Positions 11,061-20,700 of a stretch of 38,856 nt of DNA are shown piece after piece (positions within the stretch are counted from its first letter, which is position 1; every line of letters begins with the position of its first letter). Under the pieces are notes generated by a model. That model saw nothing but the letters and a program-made list of their open reading frames with translations, was not told the origin of the DNA and searched no databases. The stretch covers positions 1 through 38,856 of the IMG/VR virus record IMGVR_UViG_3300030101_001363; one strand, given 5' to 3'. The DNA comes from a virus. Made by a program: the position numbers and the translations under genes.

Positions 11061-11782
11061 GTGAGGTCTTAAATAATCTCAAGATTGACGAGATGTACTA
11101 CGGGGAGTATGGGCAGCAGTGGCTGTCCAACTCCGACATCTCATCACTCCTAGTTAATCCTGCAAACTTCAGGAAGGCTAGGACAGATAGCAAAGCCCTG
11201 ATAATGGGCAGATACTTTCACTGGTCTATACTCGAGCCCGAGAAGGCTAAGGAAATACAATGCATCGATGCAACTACAAGGTCAACGAAGGCGTACAAGG
11301 AAGCTACACAGGACGGCAGTGTGATGTTACTATGTCATGAGCAAGAGCATGTAGACAAGATGGTTCAGGCCATCAAGCACAACTTCGATTTCTTTGAGGG
11401 CATCTACGAAGAGGGTAATGTGTTCGAGCAGCCTGCGACTACTGAATTGTTTGACCTAGATTGGAAGGGCAAGGCAGACATCGTAGCATCCTCCCGGATC
11501 ATTGACCTGAAGACCACGTCTAATCTTAATAGCTTCAGGCAGTCGGCATACAAGTTTAACTATGATAGTCAGGCGTACCTGTATCAGAAGTTGTTCGGTA
11601 AGCCGATGGAGTTTTGGGCTATTGATAAGACAACGCTAGCGATGGGTCAGTTCCATTGCTCGGATGATTTTCTGCGGTCTGGTGAGCAGAAGGTGAAGGA
11701 GGCATCAGAAATTTATAAAAGATTTTTCGGGAAATCCTCTACCGAATCAATCGAGAATCATTATATTGTGGAGGAACTTTAA
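11057..11782 (+). CDS. RecE-like PD-(D/E)XK exonuclease
   Basis: A 241-aa protein with the RecE/DUF3799 layout. An N-terminal helix set ends in GRYFHWSILEPEK (H55), then come the nuclease core residues: KGKADIV with D141, IIDLKTT with D150 and K152 (the D-x-K pair), and YDSQAYLYQKLFG (~169-181) with the conserved Q and Y. It should digest one strand of duplex ends to expose ssDNA for the annealing protein encoded just upstream. At about 240 aa it matches the nuclease domain alone and lacks the long N-terminal part of E. coli RecE. Confidence 0.88.
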   Translation: MSEVLNNLKIDEMYYGEYGQQWLSNSDISSLLVNPANFRKARTDSKALIMGRYFHWSILEPEKAKEIQCIDATTRSTKAYKEATQDGSVMLLCHEQEHVDKMVQAIKHNFDFFEGIYEEGNVFEQPATTELFDLDWKGKADIVASSRIIDLKTTSNLNSFRQSAYKFNYDSQAYLYQKLFGKPMEFWAIDKTTLAMGQFHCSDDFLRSGEQKVKEASEIYKRFFGKSSTESIENHYIVEEL

Positions 11783-11793
11783 ATTAAATTAAT

Positions 11794-12024
11794 ATGACTA
11801 AAGAGAAAATTTTCGCAGACGGTTTCAATTTCAAGCGACGTGATAACGCTCCTGATTTTGTTGTAGGCAACCTCAGCCTCAAGGCTGAAGAGGCTATCCA
11901 GTTTATCAAAGACCGTACAAAGAACGGATGGGTTAACCTCAACATCAACCAAGCAAAGAGTGGTAGCTTCTATGTGGAGCTCGACACTTATGAGCCGAAG
12001 AAGAAGGAGGAGCAACCCTTTTAA
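11794..12024 (+). CDS. small protein with SSB-like C-terminal tail
   Basis: A 76-aa protein starting MTKEKIFADGFNFKRRDNAP. It has a compact beta-rich core (APDFVVGNLSLKAEEAIQFI, then WVNLNINQAKSGSFYVELDT) and ends KKKEEQPF. An acidic C-terminus ending in Pro-Phe is the docking tip of bacterial SSB proteins, which recruits replication and repair partners. With position after the annealing protein and exonuclease, this suggests a minimal ssDNA-binding or SSB-mimic protein. The core is shorter than a standard OB fold, so the ssDNA-binding part is inference. A terminator follows. Confidence 0.7.
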   Translation: MTKEKIFADGFNFKRRDNAPDFVVGNLSLKAEEAIQFIKDRTKNGWVNLNINQAKSGSFYVELDTYEPKKKEEQPF

Positions 12025-12042
12025 TATGTGGTTTGGTTCATG

Positions 12043-12070
12043 GGGGGAGGATTAGCCTCCCCCTTTTTTT
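12043..12070 (+). terminator. Rho-independent terminator
   Basis: GGGGGAGG (12043-12050) pairs perfectly with CCTCCCCC (12056-12063) around loop ATTAG, followed by seven T. It ends the early/recombination transcript and separates it from the primase-helicase gene 19 nt further on. Confidence 0.93.
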
Positions 12071-12088
12071 GTCGGGTAATCAAATCAC

Positions 12089-14470
12089 ATGATAACAATA
12101 TTTCGAAACATAAAAGATACCGACCAGCCATTCTACAAGGACATCGTCTACATCCTACACCGGATCAGAGATGGTGCATCCAAAGATTTAATAAAGAATA
12201 TAAGGTCGGAGAAAGATAAGTCCAGGCGCAATGAATTAAAGCAAGGACTACCTGCCATTTGTTTTAGTGGCAAGTTCTCCCGCAGGTCTGACGCTGCATT
12301 GGTTGAGCACAGTGGTTTCATTGGGCTTGACTTCGATGGCTATGACAGGCAGAAGGATATGCTTCAAGACAAGGAGCAGATGAAGAAGAACAAGTTCGTC
12401 TTTTCGGTATTTGTTTCTCCTTCAGGCAATGGCCTAAAGGTTATTATCAAGATACCACCTGAGCCACACAACCACACAAACTATTTCAACTCGCTCAAGT
12501 CTTACTTCAACTCGGACAGATTCGATGTGTCCTGTAAGAACGTGAGCCGGGTGTGCTACGAAAGCTATGATCCATTGATTCATATCAACGAGAACAGTTC
12601 AGTATGGGATTCGATAGCGGAGGATGAGCACAAGGAAGTAGTCACTGGTGACGTTACAATACCAATCACAAACGAAGGCAAGATAGTTGACATCTTAGTG
12701 TCGTGGTGGGAGCGTAAGTACCCTATGGTATCAGGGCAACGCAACCACAATATCTATATTCTTGCAGCAGCGTTCAATGACTTTGGTATTCAGCGTTCGT
12801 TGGCTGAGTATGTACTGACTAGGTATGAGGCGGAGGACTTCAGCGAGGAGGAGATAAAGGCCACTGTCGCTTCTGCTTATCGCCATGTAGACAAGTTCAA
12901 TACACGATCATACGAAGACCAAGAGAAGGTCAGTAAGATACGTGATATGGTTAAGGCAGGTATGTCTCGTAAGGAGATACGTGCGGAGGTTGAGACTGCT
13001 GAGATATCTCCGGGTGTGGTTGACTCTGTGGTCAGTCGCATTGAGGAGGAGCAAAGCAATATGAAGTTCTGGACAAAGGATGATAAGGGGCGCATCAAGA
13101 TAATGCACCTGTCATTCAAGAACTTCTTGGAGGAGCATGGGTTCTACAAGTACAATCCTGAGGGTAGTAAGAACTACGTCTTTGTCAGGGTGACCAACAA
13201 CCTGATTGACCACACATCTGAGAAGGAGATAAAGGACTTTGTTCTTAACTACCTGCTAGAGCTGGAGGATGCCACGCTGTACAACTACTTCGCTGACAAC
13301 GTGCGATACTTCAGGGAGGAGTTCCTGACGCTGCTTGCATCTATTGATGTGTACTTCATCGAGGATGAGAAGCAGGTGAGCTATCTGTACTACCGCAACT
13401 GCGCTGTAAAGATTACTCCTACTGAAGTGATACCTATTGACTACCTTGACTTAGGTGGTTACGTATGGAAGGACCACGTCATTGATAGGAACTTCACTAT
13501 GTGTGAGCCAGGTAAGTGTGACTTCAAGACATTCGTAAGTAACATCTGTGCTAAGGATTCTAAGAGGACGCAGTCAATGGAGTCTACTATAGGATACCTG
13601 ATGCACGGCCACAAGAATATGTCTTACTGTCCTGCTGTGATCCTGAATGACGAGGTCATATCAGACAACCCTGAGGGAGGTACAGGTAAGGGACTTCTTA
13701 TGAATGCCCTATCACATATGAAGAAGCTGGTCACTATCGATGGTAAGTCATTCACGTTCGAGAGTTCGTTTGCTTATCAGCTGGTGTCAGCAGATACTCA
13801 GATACTATGCTTCGATGATGTGCGCAAGGCCTTCAACTTTGAGCGGCTGTTCTCTGTAGTTACAGAGGGCCTCACGCTAGAGAAGAAGAATAAGGATGCA
13901 ATCAAGATACCATTCAAGAAGTCTCCTAAGATTTCAATCACTACTAACTATGCCATCAAGGGTAAGGGTAATTCGTTTGAACGACGCAAGTGGGAACTAG
14001 AGTTACATCAGTTCTACAATAAAGACCACACACCCTTTGATGAGTTTGGTCGTATGATGTTTGGTGATTGGGATGATGATGAGTGGTGCTCGTTTGACAA
14101 CTACATGATTGGATGTCTCCAGCTGTATATGGTGGAGGGATTAGTCAAGAGTGAGTTCGTCAACCTTGCGGTGCGCAAGCTTAGTGCTGAGACCTGCCAT
14201 GAATTCATTGAGTGGTGTGGCCTTATCAAAGGCAGTGAGATTGCTGAGATTCTTGAGAGGCAAGGCAGGATCCACGCGCAGGAGATGTATGCTAAGTTCA
14301 CAGATGAGTACCCTGACTTTGCTCCAAAGGCTAAGATGACAGTGAGTCGTATACGATTCTACAAGTGGCTCGCAGCCTATGGAACATTCAAGTATGGAAA
14401 GCCACCGGAGGAGGGGAAGGATGCAAGTGGCCGATGGTTTAGATTTATTAACGATGACCCCCCTTTTTAA
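12089..14470 (+). CDS. primase-helicase (VirE_N-like primase plus SF3/D5 helicase)
   Basis: A 793-aa multidomain protein. Residues ~55-165 match the VirE_N/BT4734-like primase module common in Bacteroidota elements (CFSGKFSRRSD, HSGFIGLDFDGYD, VSPSGNGLKVIIKI). Residues ~200-270 look like a primase C-terminal helical domain (SWWERKYPMVSGQRNHNIY, then YVLTRYEAEDFSEEEIKATV). Residues ~480-660 form a D5/SF3-type ATPase with Walker A EGGTGKG (529-535), an acidic Walker B (ILCFDDV) and a sensor-like ISITTNY. It should unwind the fork and prime replication. No DNA polymerase gene is in the window. Confidence 0.9.
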   Translation: MITIFRNIKDTDQPFYKDIVYILHRIRDGASKDLIKNIRSEKDKSRRNELKQGLPAICFSGKFSRRSDAALVEHSGFIGLDFDGYDRQKDMLQDKEQMKKNKFVFSVFVSPSGNGLKVIIKIPPEPHNHTNYFNSLKSYFNSDRFDVSCKNVSRVCYESYDPLIHINENSSVWDSIAEDEHKEVVTGDVTIPITNEGKIVDILVSWWERKYPMVSGQRNHNIYILAAAFNDFGIQRSLAEYVLTRYEAEDFSEEEIKATVASAYRHVDKFNTRSYEDQEKVSKIRDMVKAGMSRKEIRAEVETAEISPGVVDSVVSRIEEEQSNMKFWTKDDKGRIKIMHLSFKNFLEEHGFYKYNPEGSKNYVFVRVTNNLIDHTSEKEIKDFVLNYLLELEDATLYNYFADNVRYFREEFLTLLASIDVYFIEDEKQVSYLYYRNCAVKITPTEVIPIDYLDLGGYVWKDHVIDRNFTMCEPGKCDFKTFVSNICAKDSKRTQSMESTIGYLMHGHKNMSYCPAVILNDEVISDNPEGGTGKGLLMNALSHMKKLVTIDGKSFTFESSFAYQLVSADTQILCFDDVRKAFNFERLFSVVTEGLTLEKKNKDAIKIPFKKSPKISITTNYAIKGKGNSFERRKWELELHQFYNKDHTPFDEFGRMMFGDWDDDEWCSFDNYMIGCLQLYMVEGLVKSEFVNLAVRKLSAETCHEFIEWCGLIKGSEIAEILERQGRIHAQEMYAKFTDEYPDFAPKAKMTVSRIRFYKWLAAYGTFKYGKPPEEGKDASGRWFRFINDDPPF

Positions 14471-14471
14471 T

Positions 14472-15698
14472 ATGATAGAGTTTAGAGATTATCAGAAGGA
14501 AATAATTGAGCGTGGTACTCAGATAATTACCACACACGGGTTTGTGTATCTGGCGATGGAGGTTCGCACAGGCAAGACCCTAACAAGCCTTGGCATATGC
14601 CAAAGGATTAATGCAAGGAATGTATTGTTTATAACAAAGAAGAAAGCAATAAGTTCAATCGAAGGTGACTATGAGTTGCTATGTCCTGACTATGAGATGA
14701 CTACCATAAACTATGAGAGTCTTCATAAGATTCCCAATACCAAGTGGGATGTTATAATATGTGACGAGGCACATGGTATGGGTGCATTCCCTAAGCCTAG
14801 TAAGAGGGCCAAGGAGGTGTCTAAGCTGCTCTCTAAGACACGAGCGAGGGTCATCCTACTGTCAGGTACACCAACGCCCGAATCTTACTCTCAGATGTAT
14901 CACCAGGTGTATGGTATCCCAAACAATCCATTCAACTTCTACAAGAACTTCTACAAGTTTGCTGAACAGATGGTATTCAAAAGCCAAAAGCGATTGGGCA
15001 CACATACGATAACTGACTATAGTAATGGCAAGGAGGCGATCCTGAAGAGGATGCAGCCATACACAATCAGTTTCTCTCAGAAGGACGCTGGGTTTGTGGT
15101 TGATACTAATGAGCGACCTTTGTTTGTGAAGATGCACAACAGCACATACGATATGATAAAGAGGCTCAAGAAAGATTTGGTGCTTCAGGGAAATGATGAG
15201 GTTGTGCTAGCAGATACTGCTGTCAAACTGATGGGTAAGATGCATCAGATGTATAGTGGGACTGTTAAGTTTGAGAGTGGTAAGAGTATGGTGTTCGACC
15301 ACAGCAAGGCAGAGTTCATACGTAATCATTTCAAGGGCAAGAAGATTGGTATCTTCTACAAGTTCAAGGCGGAGCTCACGGCACTGAAGAATGTGTTTGG
15401 TGATACGCTATGCACTGATCTCGATGACTTCAATGGCAGTGATAAGAACATTGCGCTGCAGATTGTAAGTGGCCGGGAGGGTATCAGTCTACGCGAGGCT
15501 GACGCTCTAGTGTATTACAACATTGACTTCTCTGCTACTAGCTACTGGCAATCAAGAGATAGGATGACCACAAAGGACAGACTAAAGAACGATGTGTATT
15601 GGGTGTTCGCAGACAAGGGTATTGAAACTCGTATATACAAGGCAGTGATAAGCAAGAAAGACTACACCCTTAAACACTTTAAAAACGATTACCTTTAG
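14472..15698 (+). CDS. SF2 DNA helicase (DEAH/SNF2-like)
   Basis: Started at ATG 14472, one base after the primase-helicase stop, the protein is 408 aa; the longer frame from 14379 lies inside the upstream gene. Motifs: FRDYQKEIIERG (Q-motif-like, 4-15), Walker A EVRTGKT (30-36), DEAH (98-101), SGTP (131-134), then the second lobe with SGREGISLREAD and YWQSRDRMTTKDR (~333-370, motifs V and VI). Phages use such helicases for replication restart, branch migration or transcription-linked roles. It is short and lacks fused nuclease domains. Confidence 0.92.
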   Translation: MIEFRDYQKEIIERGTQIITTHGFVYLAMEVRTGKTLTSLGICQRINARNVLFITKKKAISSIEGDYELLCPDYEMTTINYESLHKIPNTKWDVIICDEAHGMGAFPKPSKRAKEVSKLLSKTRARVILLSGTPTPESYSQMYHQVYGIPNNPFNFYKNFYKFAEQMVFKSQKRLGTHTITDYSNGKEAILKRMQPYTISFSQKDAGFVVDTNERPLFVKMHNSTYDMIKRLKKDLVLQGNDEVVLADTAVKLMGKMHQMYSGTVKFESGKSMVFDHSKAEFIRNHFKGKKIGIFYKFKAELTALKNVFGDTLCTDLDDFNGSDKNIALQIVSGREGISLREADALVYYNIDFSATSYWQSRDRMTTKDRLKNDVYWVFADKGIETRIYKAVISKKDYTLKHFKNDYL

Positions 15699-15700
15699 GA

Positions 15701-15946
15701 ATGCGGGAGCAACAAATACAATCGAAAAGAATCAAGGAGTTAGAGGCAGAGGGATACTACGTAATCAAACTTATAAAGACCAACAAGAATGGGATACCTG
15801 ATTTGATTGCGATTCCAGCGGGAGCTGACGTGCTCTTCTCTGAAATAAAAACTCCGAATGGTAGGCTGTCTCCGTTACAGCAATTTAGATTAAAAGAACT
15901 TGAAGAACATGGGTGCAGAACAGAAGTATACAATGGTAAACATTGA
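15701..15946 (+). CDS. VRR-NUC domain nuclease
   Basis: An 81-aa protein that is just a VRR-NUC (PD-(D/E)XK) domain. KNGIPDLIAI supplies D34, LFSEIKTPNGRLSPLQQ supplies E48 and K50 with the family's conserved SPLQ and Q60, and the C-terminal helix with VYNGKH closes the fold. Stand-alone VRR-NUC proteins of phages resolve branched DNA such as Holliday junctions. It follows the helicase by 2 nt and overlaps the next gene, consistent with a replication/recombination role. Confidence 0.88.
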   Translation: MREQQIQSKRIKELEAEGYYVIKLIKTNKNGIPDLIAIPAGADVLFSEIKTPNGRLSPLQQFRLKELEEHGCRTEVYNGKH

Positions 15947-16211
15947 GGAGGGATTTGTTGACAAGATGGATCAGCTTGATCCGTCTGTTAAAATAAGAAT
16001 GGCACATAAGATGGTGGAGATAGCAAAGGACTATGATGCCATACCCAACGATACATTCCACGTAATAATGGTGACGGTAAATGATATGGATGATGTTCCC
16101 TGTTTCCTGAAGCTAGTGGTGTACAAAGATGAGGATGCTCCCTTATCTTTTATGGACATTGAAGAAGTCCACGTAGATGATTATTTAGATTACTTAAACC
16201 AAAACAAATGA
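15933..16211 (+). CDS. hypothetical protein (92 aa)
   Basis: ATG 15933 gives 92 aa with a 14-nt overlap into the VRR-NUC gene; ATGs at 15900 and 15909 in the same frame would lengthen the overlap. The protein starts MVNIEEGFVDKMDQLDPSVK, is acidic with helical and strand parts (TFHVIMVTVNDMDDVPCFLK), and ends YLDYLNQNK. No recognised family or membrane segment. Its stop overlaps the start of the DnaA-domain gene (ATGA), so the two are co-translated. Confidence 0.65.
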   Translation: MVNIEEGFVDKMDQLDPSVKIRMAHKMVEIAKDYDAIPNDTFHVIMVTVNDMDDVPCFLKLVVYKDEDAPLSFMDIEEVHVDDYLDYLNQNK

Positions 16212-16624
16212 ATAGAGAGGAATTAGCAATGATGGTTACCGAAGCGGTATCAGAGAATCAAAGTGTTACTATAAAAGATTTGAGAAGTAACTTGAGGAGA
16301 CACCACCTGGTCAAGGCTAGGTGCATGGCATTTAAAGTGTTAAGAAAGAACTATGGTTTCTCCTTGAGTCAAATCGGCACGTTCTTTTGCAGGCATCACG
16401 CTAGTGTGATACACGGCCTCAGGGTTCACGATAGTTATATGGATACCGACAGGGAATATGCAAGCGACTTCGGAATATTGACTAATGAAATAATGAAGAA
16501 CGATGTGAACTTTCCACTACGGCAGCAGGCTTTAGAGTTCCTCGAAGAACTTGAAATGTCTAAATCAATAGGCAGCAAGATAGCCCTTGTGGAAAATTTA
16601 ATTACGGCATCAGGTAAAAATTAA
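16208..16624 (+). CDS. orphan DnaA domain IV protein
   Basis: A 138-aa protein with a clear DnaA C-terminal (domain IV) module at ~30-90: HLVKARCMAFKVLRKNYGFS matches the first helix with its AR, LSQIGTFF the helix-turn-helix, and CRHHASVIHGLRVHD the signature normally written DHxTVxHA (here HHASVIHG). The AAA+ and domain I parts of DnaA are absent, so it can bind DNA but not hydrolyse ATP to open an origin. It may mark the phage origin, where a DnaA-box-like site occurs at 2409-2417, or compete with host DnaA. The C-terminal ~45 residues are an unrecognised helical tail. Confidence 0.85.
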   Translation: MNREELAMMVTEAVSENQSVTIKDLRSNLRRHHLVKARCMAFKVLRKNYGFSLSQIGTFFCRHHASVIHGLRVHDSYMDTDREYASDFGILTNEIMKNDVNFPLRQQALEFLEELEMSKSIGSKIALVENLITASGKN

Positions 16625-16637
16625 ATATATTGTAATT

Positions 16638-16865
16638 ATGAACTCAAATAATAATGTCGATAAGATATTAGGCTACAAGTCTTGGAGTGATAGGCGTAAA
16701 ATTGATTCTCTTCTTGAGATGGATTGTATTATGTACACCGAGCTAGGCATTGACTCAACCAAGAAAGAGAGAGACGATGTCAAGAAGATGTCTCGCAAGA
16801 TTTATAAAGCCATAAAAAGCATTGACCCTCTCATAGGAGGACCTATGCTTTCCTCAATGGATTAA
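16638..16865 (+). CDS. hypothetical protein (75 aa)
   Basis: A 75-aa protein starting MNSNNNVDKILGYKSWSDRR. It is mixed-charge and helical (RRKIDSLLEMDCIMYTEL, KKERDDVKKMSRKIYKAIKS). No motif or membrane segment. It sits between the DnaA-domain gene and a 59-aa gene, all on the same transcript. Function unknown. Confidence 0.65.
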   Translation: MNSNNNVDKILGYKSWSDRRKIDSLLEMDCIMYTELGIDSTKKERDDVKKMSRKIYKAIKSIDPLIGGPMLSSMD

Positions 16866-16867
16866 AT

Positions 16868-17047
16868 ATGAAACACAGAATCAATCATGTTAACCAAACA
16901 ATGGATGAGATTCATGATCTCGCTAATGAAATCTATGAGCACTGGGTAGATGAAGAAAGGAAGGAGGCAAGACGTGCCATAAAGAAATTAACACAAGCAC
17001 TTACTGACCTTTTAAATTCTCTGAAAGATGACATCGAAGGAATCTAG
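16868..17047 (+). CDS. small helical hypothetical protein (59 aa)
   Basis: An ATG at 16868 opens a 59-aa frame, 2 nt after the previous stop and ending at TAG 17045-17047 inside the next gene's start (20-nt overlap). The protein (MKHRINHVNQTMDEIHDLAN...) is one long charged helix with regular hydrophobic spacing, likely a coiled coil. Close packing with both neighbours supports it as a real gene. Function unknown. Confidence 0.6.
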   Translation: MKHRINHVNQTMDEIHDLANEIYEHWVDEERKEARRAIKKLTQALTDLLNSLKDDIEGI

Positions 17048-17744
17048 ACCTAGACTAAGTGGCCAACGATTGGCTGCATATAATCACTTAACTAGCAACG
17101 AGAAACGTTTGTTGGTTGTGGGAGATATTCACGAGCCGTTCTGTCAGCCAGGTTACTTACAGTTCTGTGTAGAAACTTATCAAAAATACAATTGCAATGC
17201 CGTACATTTTTGTGGGGACATCATCGATAATCACTATGCCTCATACCATGAGACAAGCCCTGAGGGGTTTGGTGGAGATGATGAGTTGCAGTTCGCTATA
17301 GATAGAATATATGATTGGGCTACTGCTTTCAAGAAGGCCACGGTTTGTATAGGCAATCATGATCGGATCATTATGCGCAAGGCCTTCTCGTCTAGTATAC
17401 CTAAGGCTTGGATAAAATCTTACAACGAAGTACTACAAACTGATTGGGACTGGCGTCCTCGCTTCGTCATTGATGGCGTGCAATACGTGCATGGGGAGGG
17501 AGGAACAGCCCGAACCAGGGCTAAGAATGATATGATGTCCACTGTTCAGGGGCACATACACACGCAAGCCTACGTAGAGCACCTATGTGGACAGGATAAA
17601 AAAATATTCGCCATGCAGGTAGGCTGCGGTATAGATAGGGACAGTTATTCGCAGGCCTATGCTCGCAACTATAAGAAGCAGGCACTAGCCTGTGGCGTTG
17701 TCATTGGAGGCCACACTGCGATCAATGTTATCATGGAGCCTTGA
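17028..17744 (+). CDS. calcineurin-like metallophosphoesterase
   Basis: A 238-aa protein with the full metallophosphoesterase motif set: GDIH (D33, H35), GDIID (D64), GNHD (N110, H111), a histidine in YVHGEGG (H155) and GHIH (H176, H178). These bind two metal ions. Phage enzymes of this family act as nucleases or phosphatases; after a replication module, DNA processing is likely, but the substrate cannot be read from sequence. It is the last + strand gene, and its final 14 bp overlap the end of the 3017-aa gene on the other strand. Confidence 0.9.
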   Translation: MTSKESRPRLSGQRLAAYNHLTSNEKRLLVVGDIHEPFCQPGYLQFCVETYQKYNCNAVHFCGDIIDNHYASYHETSPEGFGGDDELQFAIDRIYDWATAFKKATVCIGNHDRIIMRKAFSSSIPKAWIKSYNEVLQTDWDWRPRFVIDGVQYVHGEGGTARTRAKNDMMSTVQGHIHTQAYVEHLCGQDKKIFAMQVGCGIDRDSYSQAYARNYKKQALACGVVIGGHTAINVIMEP

Positions 17745-20700
17745 GTGAGGCGTCATACATATTTACATAGTCAGTCTTAGGGTATGGTATGTCTTGCCAA
17801 GCCTCAGGGAATATCTCTCCATTTCTATATGTAAAGTTTGAATGACCATCGTGAGTCTCTCCGTCTCCATATAGGAATACATAATCATCTTCGCTACCTG
17901 GTAAATCATCCTCAGTGATTGCTCTGCTTAACATCATGCCATACGGTGTTAGCTTAGACATTTCAGATAGTGGAATCATATCATCATCGTTAGCATTCTT
18001 TAGCGCTTCTGGCATCCCTAGATATGAAACGTGCCCGTCCAATATCCAAGACTCTATTTGAGCTCTATCTTCACCATCAAACTGTCTAGAGAATGACAGG
18101 TCAGGAGTGTTAGCCTCTTGAACTATTGGAGAGTCTTCGTATAGTTTCTTTATCTCGCGAACTGAATAGAACCTTTCGCCATCAACTATGCTGAAACGAC
18201 TTGGATCATTTATCAGGCTGTACTCATCAAACTTTAGCTCGTTGAGCTCTTCGTATGTGTAGTATACATCTGCCACCCCATAGTCTCCTCCGTATATGCT
18301 ATTCAAGGCAACAGTATTTTTAACACCGAAATGGGTGTATGAGAAGTCTCCTATTTGATTCATAAGAAAGTCATACCCTTCGCCTTTGCTACCAGTATTG
18401 TCAATCCTTTTTACTTCATTGGCCAAGCTGTACTGCTCAACACCTAATGCTTCGTTGGCATTTTTTACTGCTTCTGATTTTGCTTGTAGCATTCCGGGGA
18501 ACATCCTTAATACGCTAGCATCCTGAACATCTTCTACTCTAAGGCTTGTTGCATTAGGGAATTTAGATTTTAGTTCTTGGAATACTAACTCGTCTATCGC
18601 GCTCTGAATATAGTTGTTCACATTACCCATAACCTGACTCCACGTAATGCCAACTTGCTTATTGTTCTGATCCCTAGTTGGTTTGTCATCGTAACCATTG
18701 TACCTCTGAAGGGTGTATGTAATTTCGTTAGTATACTTATCTCTGTCTGTGACCATTCTAACGTTCTCATAGATAGGTCTGTTGAGGTCTACAGAATAGA
18801 TATACAAAGCCTCTGCTAATGCTTGATTCTCAAACGTCTTTCCATCAAAGAATCTATCTGAAATATTCTCTTTATTAATTAAAGACCAATCTCTTGCGCC
18901 AGGCATCAATGGTGCTCCAAGGAACATTCCCATAAATTCGCCACCTAAAGGCCAAAACATAGACTCTAGTTCCTTCTGCTGTGCAAGAAGTCTTTGTCTT
19001 CTTCTGTTTGTTTTAGGATTGTCAGTGGTCAATGGCAGGTCCTTTAGCTCCTGCTCTATCTTTAGCCATTTGAATAACGGCTTCCCGTAGGTTGAGAATA
19101 CTGGCCCTAATATAGATAATGTTGAGTTTATAACCTCTGAGCTAGATGCATTGTGGTCAACACCTCTCCCCATTTCTTGGAGTATACTATTGCCAAAAGC
19201 AATTTGATCCTCAATGGCAACATCCCCTTCAGTCATCCACTCTTGAGCTGTATTTATACCCGAGGACACAAACATATTTGTTGCAGCGTTCCCGTCATAC
19301 AATCCATACTGAGAGGCTAGGTGTTGTAGCGTACCTTTTTTCAATGCCTCGGACAATGTCATGTCTTCTTCACCATCGTCATATTCATCGTCAGCGAATA
19401 GTGAAAGTGAGTACTGCGCCAACATAGCTTTTAAAGTGAAGTATGTAATCTGTCTTGCTGTTGTTGCAGACCACAATTGAGTAGCCTGCTTTCTTGTCAT
19501 CTTACCTTCTTTGAAAAGAGCAACCCAAGCCTTCTTGAAGTTGTCTATATCATTAAGGTGGAAGGTGGCCATCGGGAATAATGCATCTGCTACAATTCCT
19601 CCTCGTTTATTCTTTATGTTCAATATCCTTACTCTCATATCAGCCAATGATCCGGTCTGAGTAATTATATTAGTTACTGCTTCGTCAGCCTTTCTTCTCG
19701 CTTCTCTGATTGCGCTAGCGTATTTATTCATATAGGCGGCATCATTATTATGTATGGCCCCCCAATCTATCTTTTGTCCTGTAAAGTTTTCAAACTCAAT
19801 AGCCATATTACCAAACCAAATAGGCCCTGCAAAGGGTCTATCAGGCATAGTAATAAAGTTATCTATCAGTTGCCCTAAAGCCTTAGCCTCCATTAAGGGG
19901 CTTTGCTTGATGGCGTTTAGTATGACGTTTTCATAGTAGGCCCTAGCCTGCTCTCTTTCATTCACCACCTTGCCTGGCTCTACAGGTCCGCCTCTACCGC
20001 CCATCCCAGTTTGACTAGGTATCACTCTTTGTGCTACAGTACAGTCAACATTACTTAGTATTGTACTCATTGACATGTCGGAGTTCCAAACACTCATATA
20101 GGCCATTGACCCTTTTGCCATAACCTCAGGGAACATAGTAGCATATATCATGTTAGACGCTAAATCCGCTATCCTATTCTTACCACCAAGTATGTACCTA
20201 TAGGCGTTTGTTTTCAGAGTGCTATATAATCCTCCATCAAGACCCAATAAGTTCTGTGTCTTGTCGACTGACGATACGTTATTTAAAACTGCTTGAGTAA
20301 GGTTGGACATGTAACCTCCTATTGCCTGATATATCTCTACGTTTTTATCTTCAAGCTTTGTCCCTGCCTTCTCGAACGTTGTGGCTGTAAGCTCTGATGC
20401 AGGAGCTACATATGCATACTCAATCAAGGATTTAGCAGCCCTGTTAAATACATACTCAACATCAAAGTGTATAGGCCCTACTGTTGTAGTTCTCTCTAAG
20501 GTTGGCGGAGGGGTCTCCGTTGCTCTCTGCGACCTCACCTCTGTTGCGCTCAAAGCATTTGTATTCATCTTAAGTTCAGCAGCCTGGTCCATTACAATTG
20601 ATGCGTGGTGAACATACCCTTCATAGTTTACAACCTCCGCCCCTAATATTGTTCCATTTACATACTCATTATATACTCTCAACTTCTCATACATCGTCTG

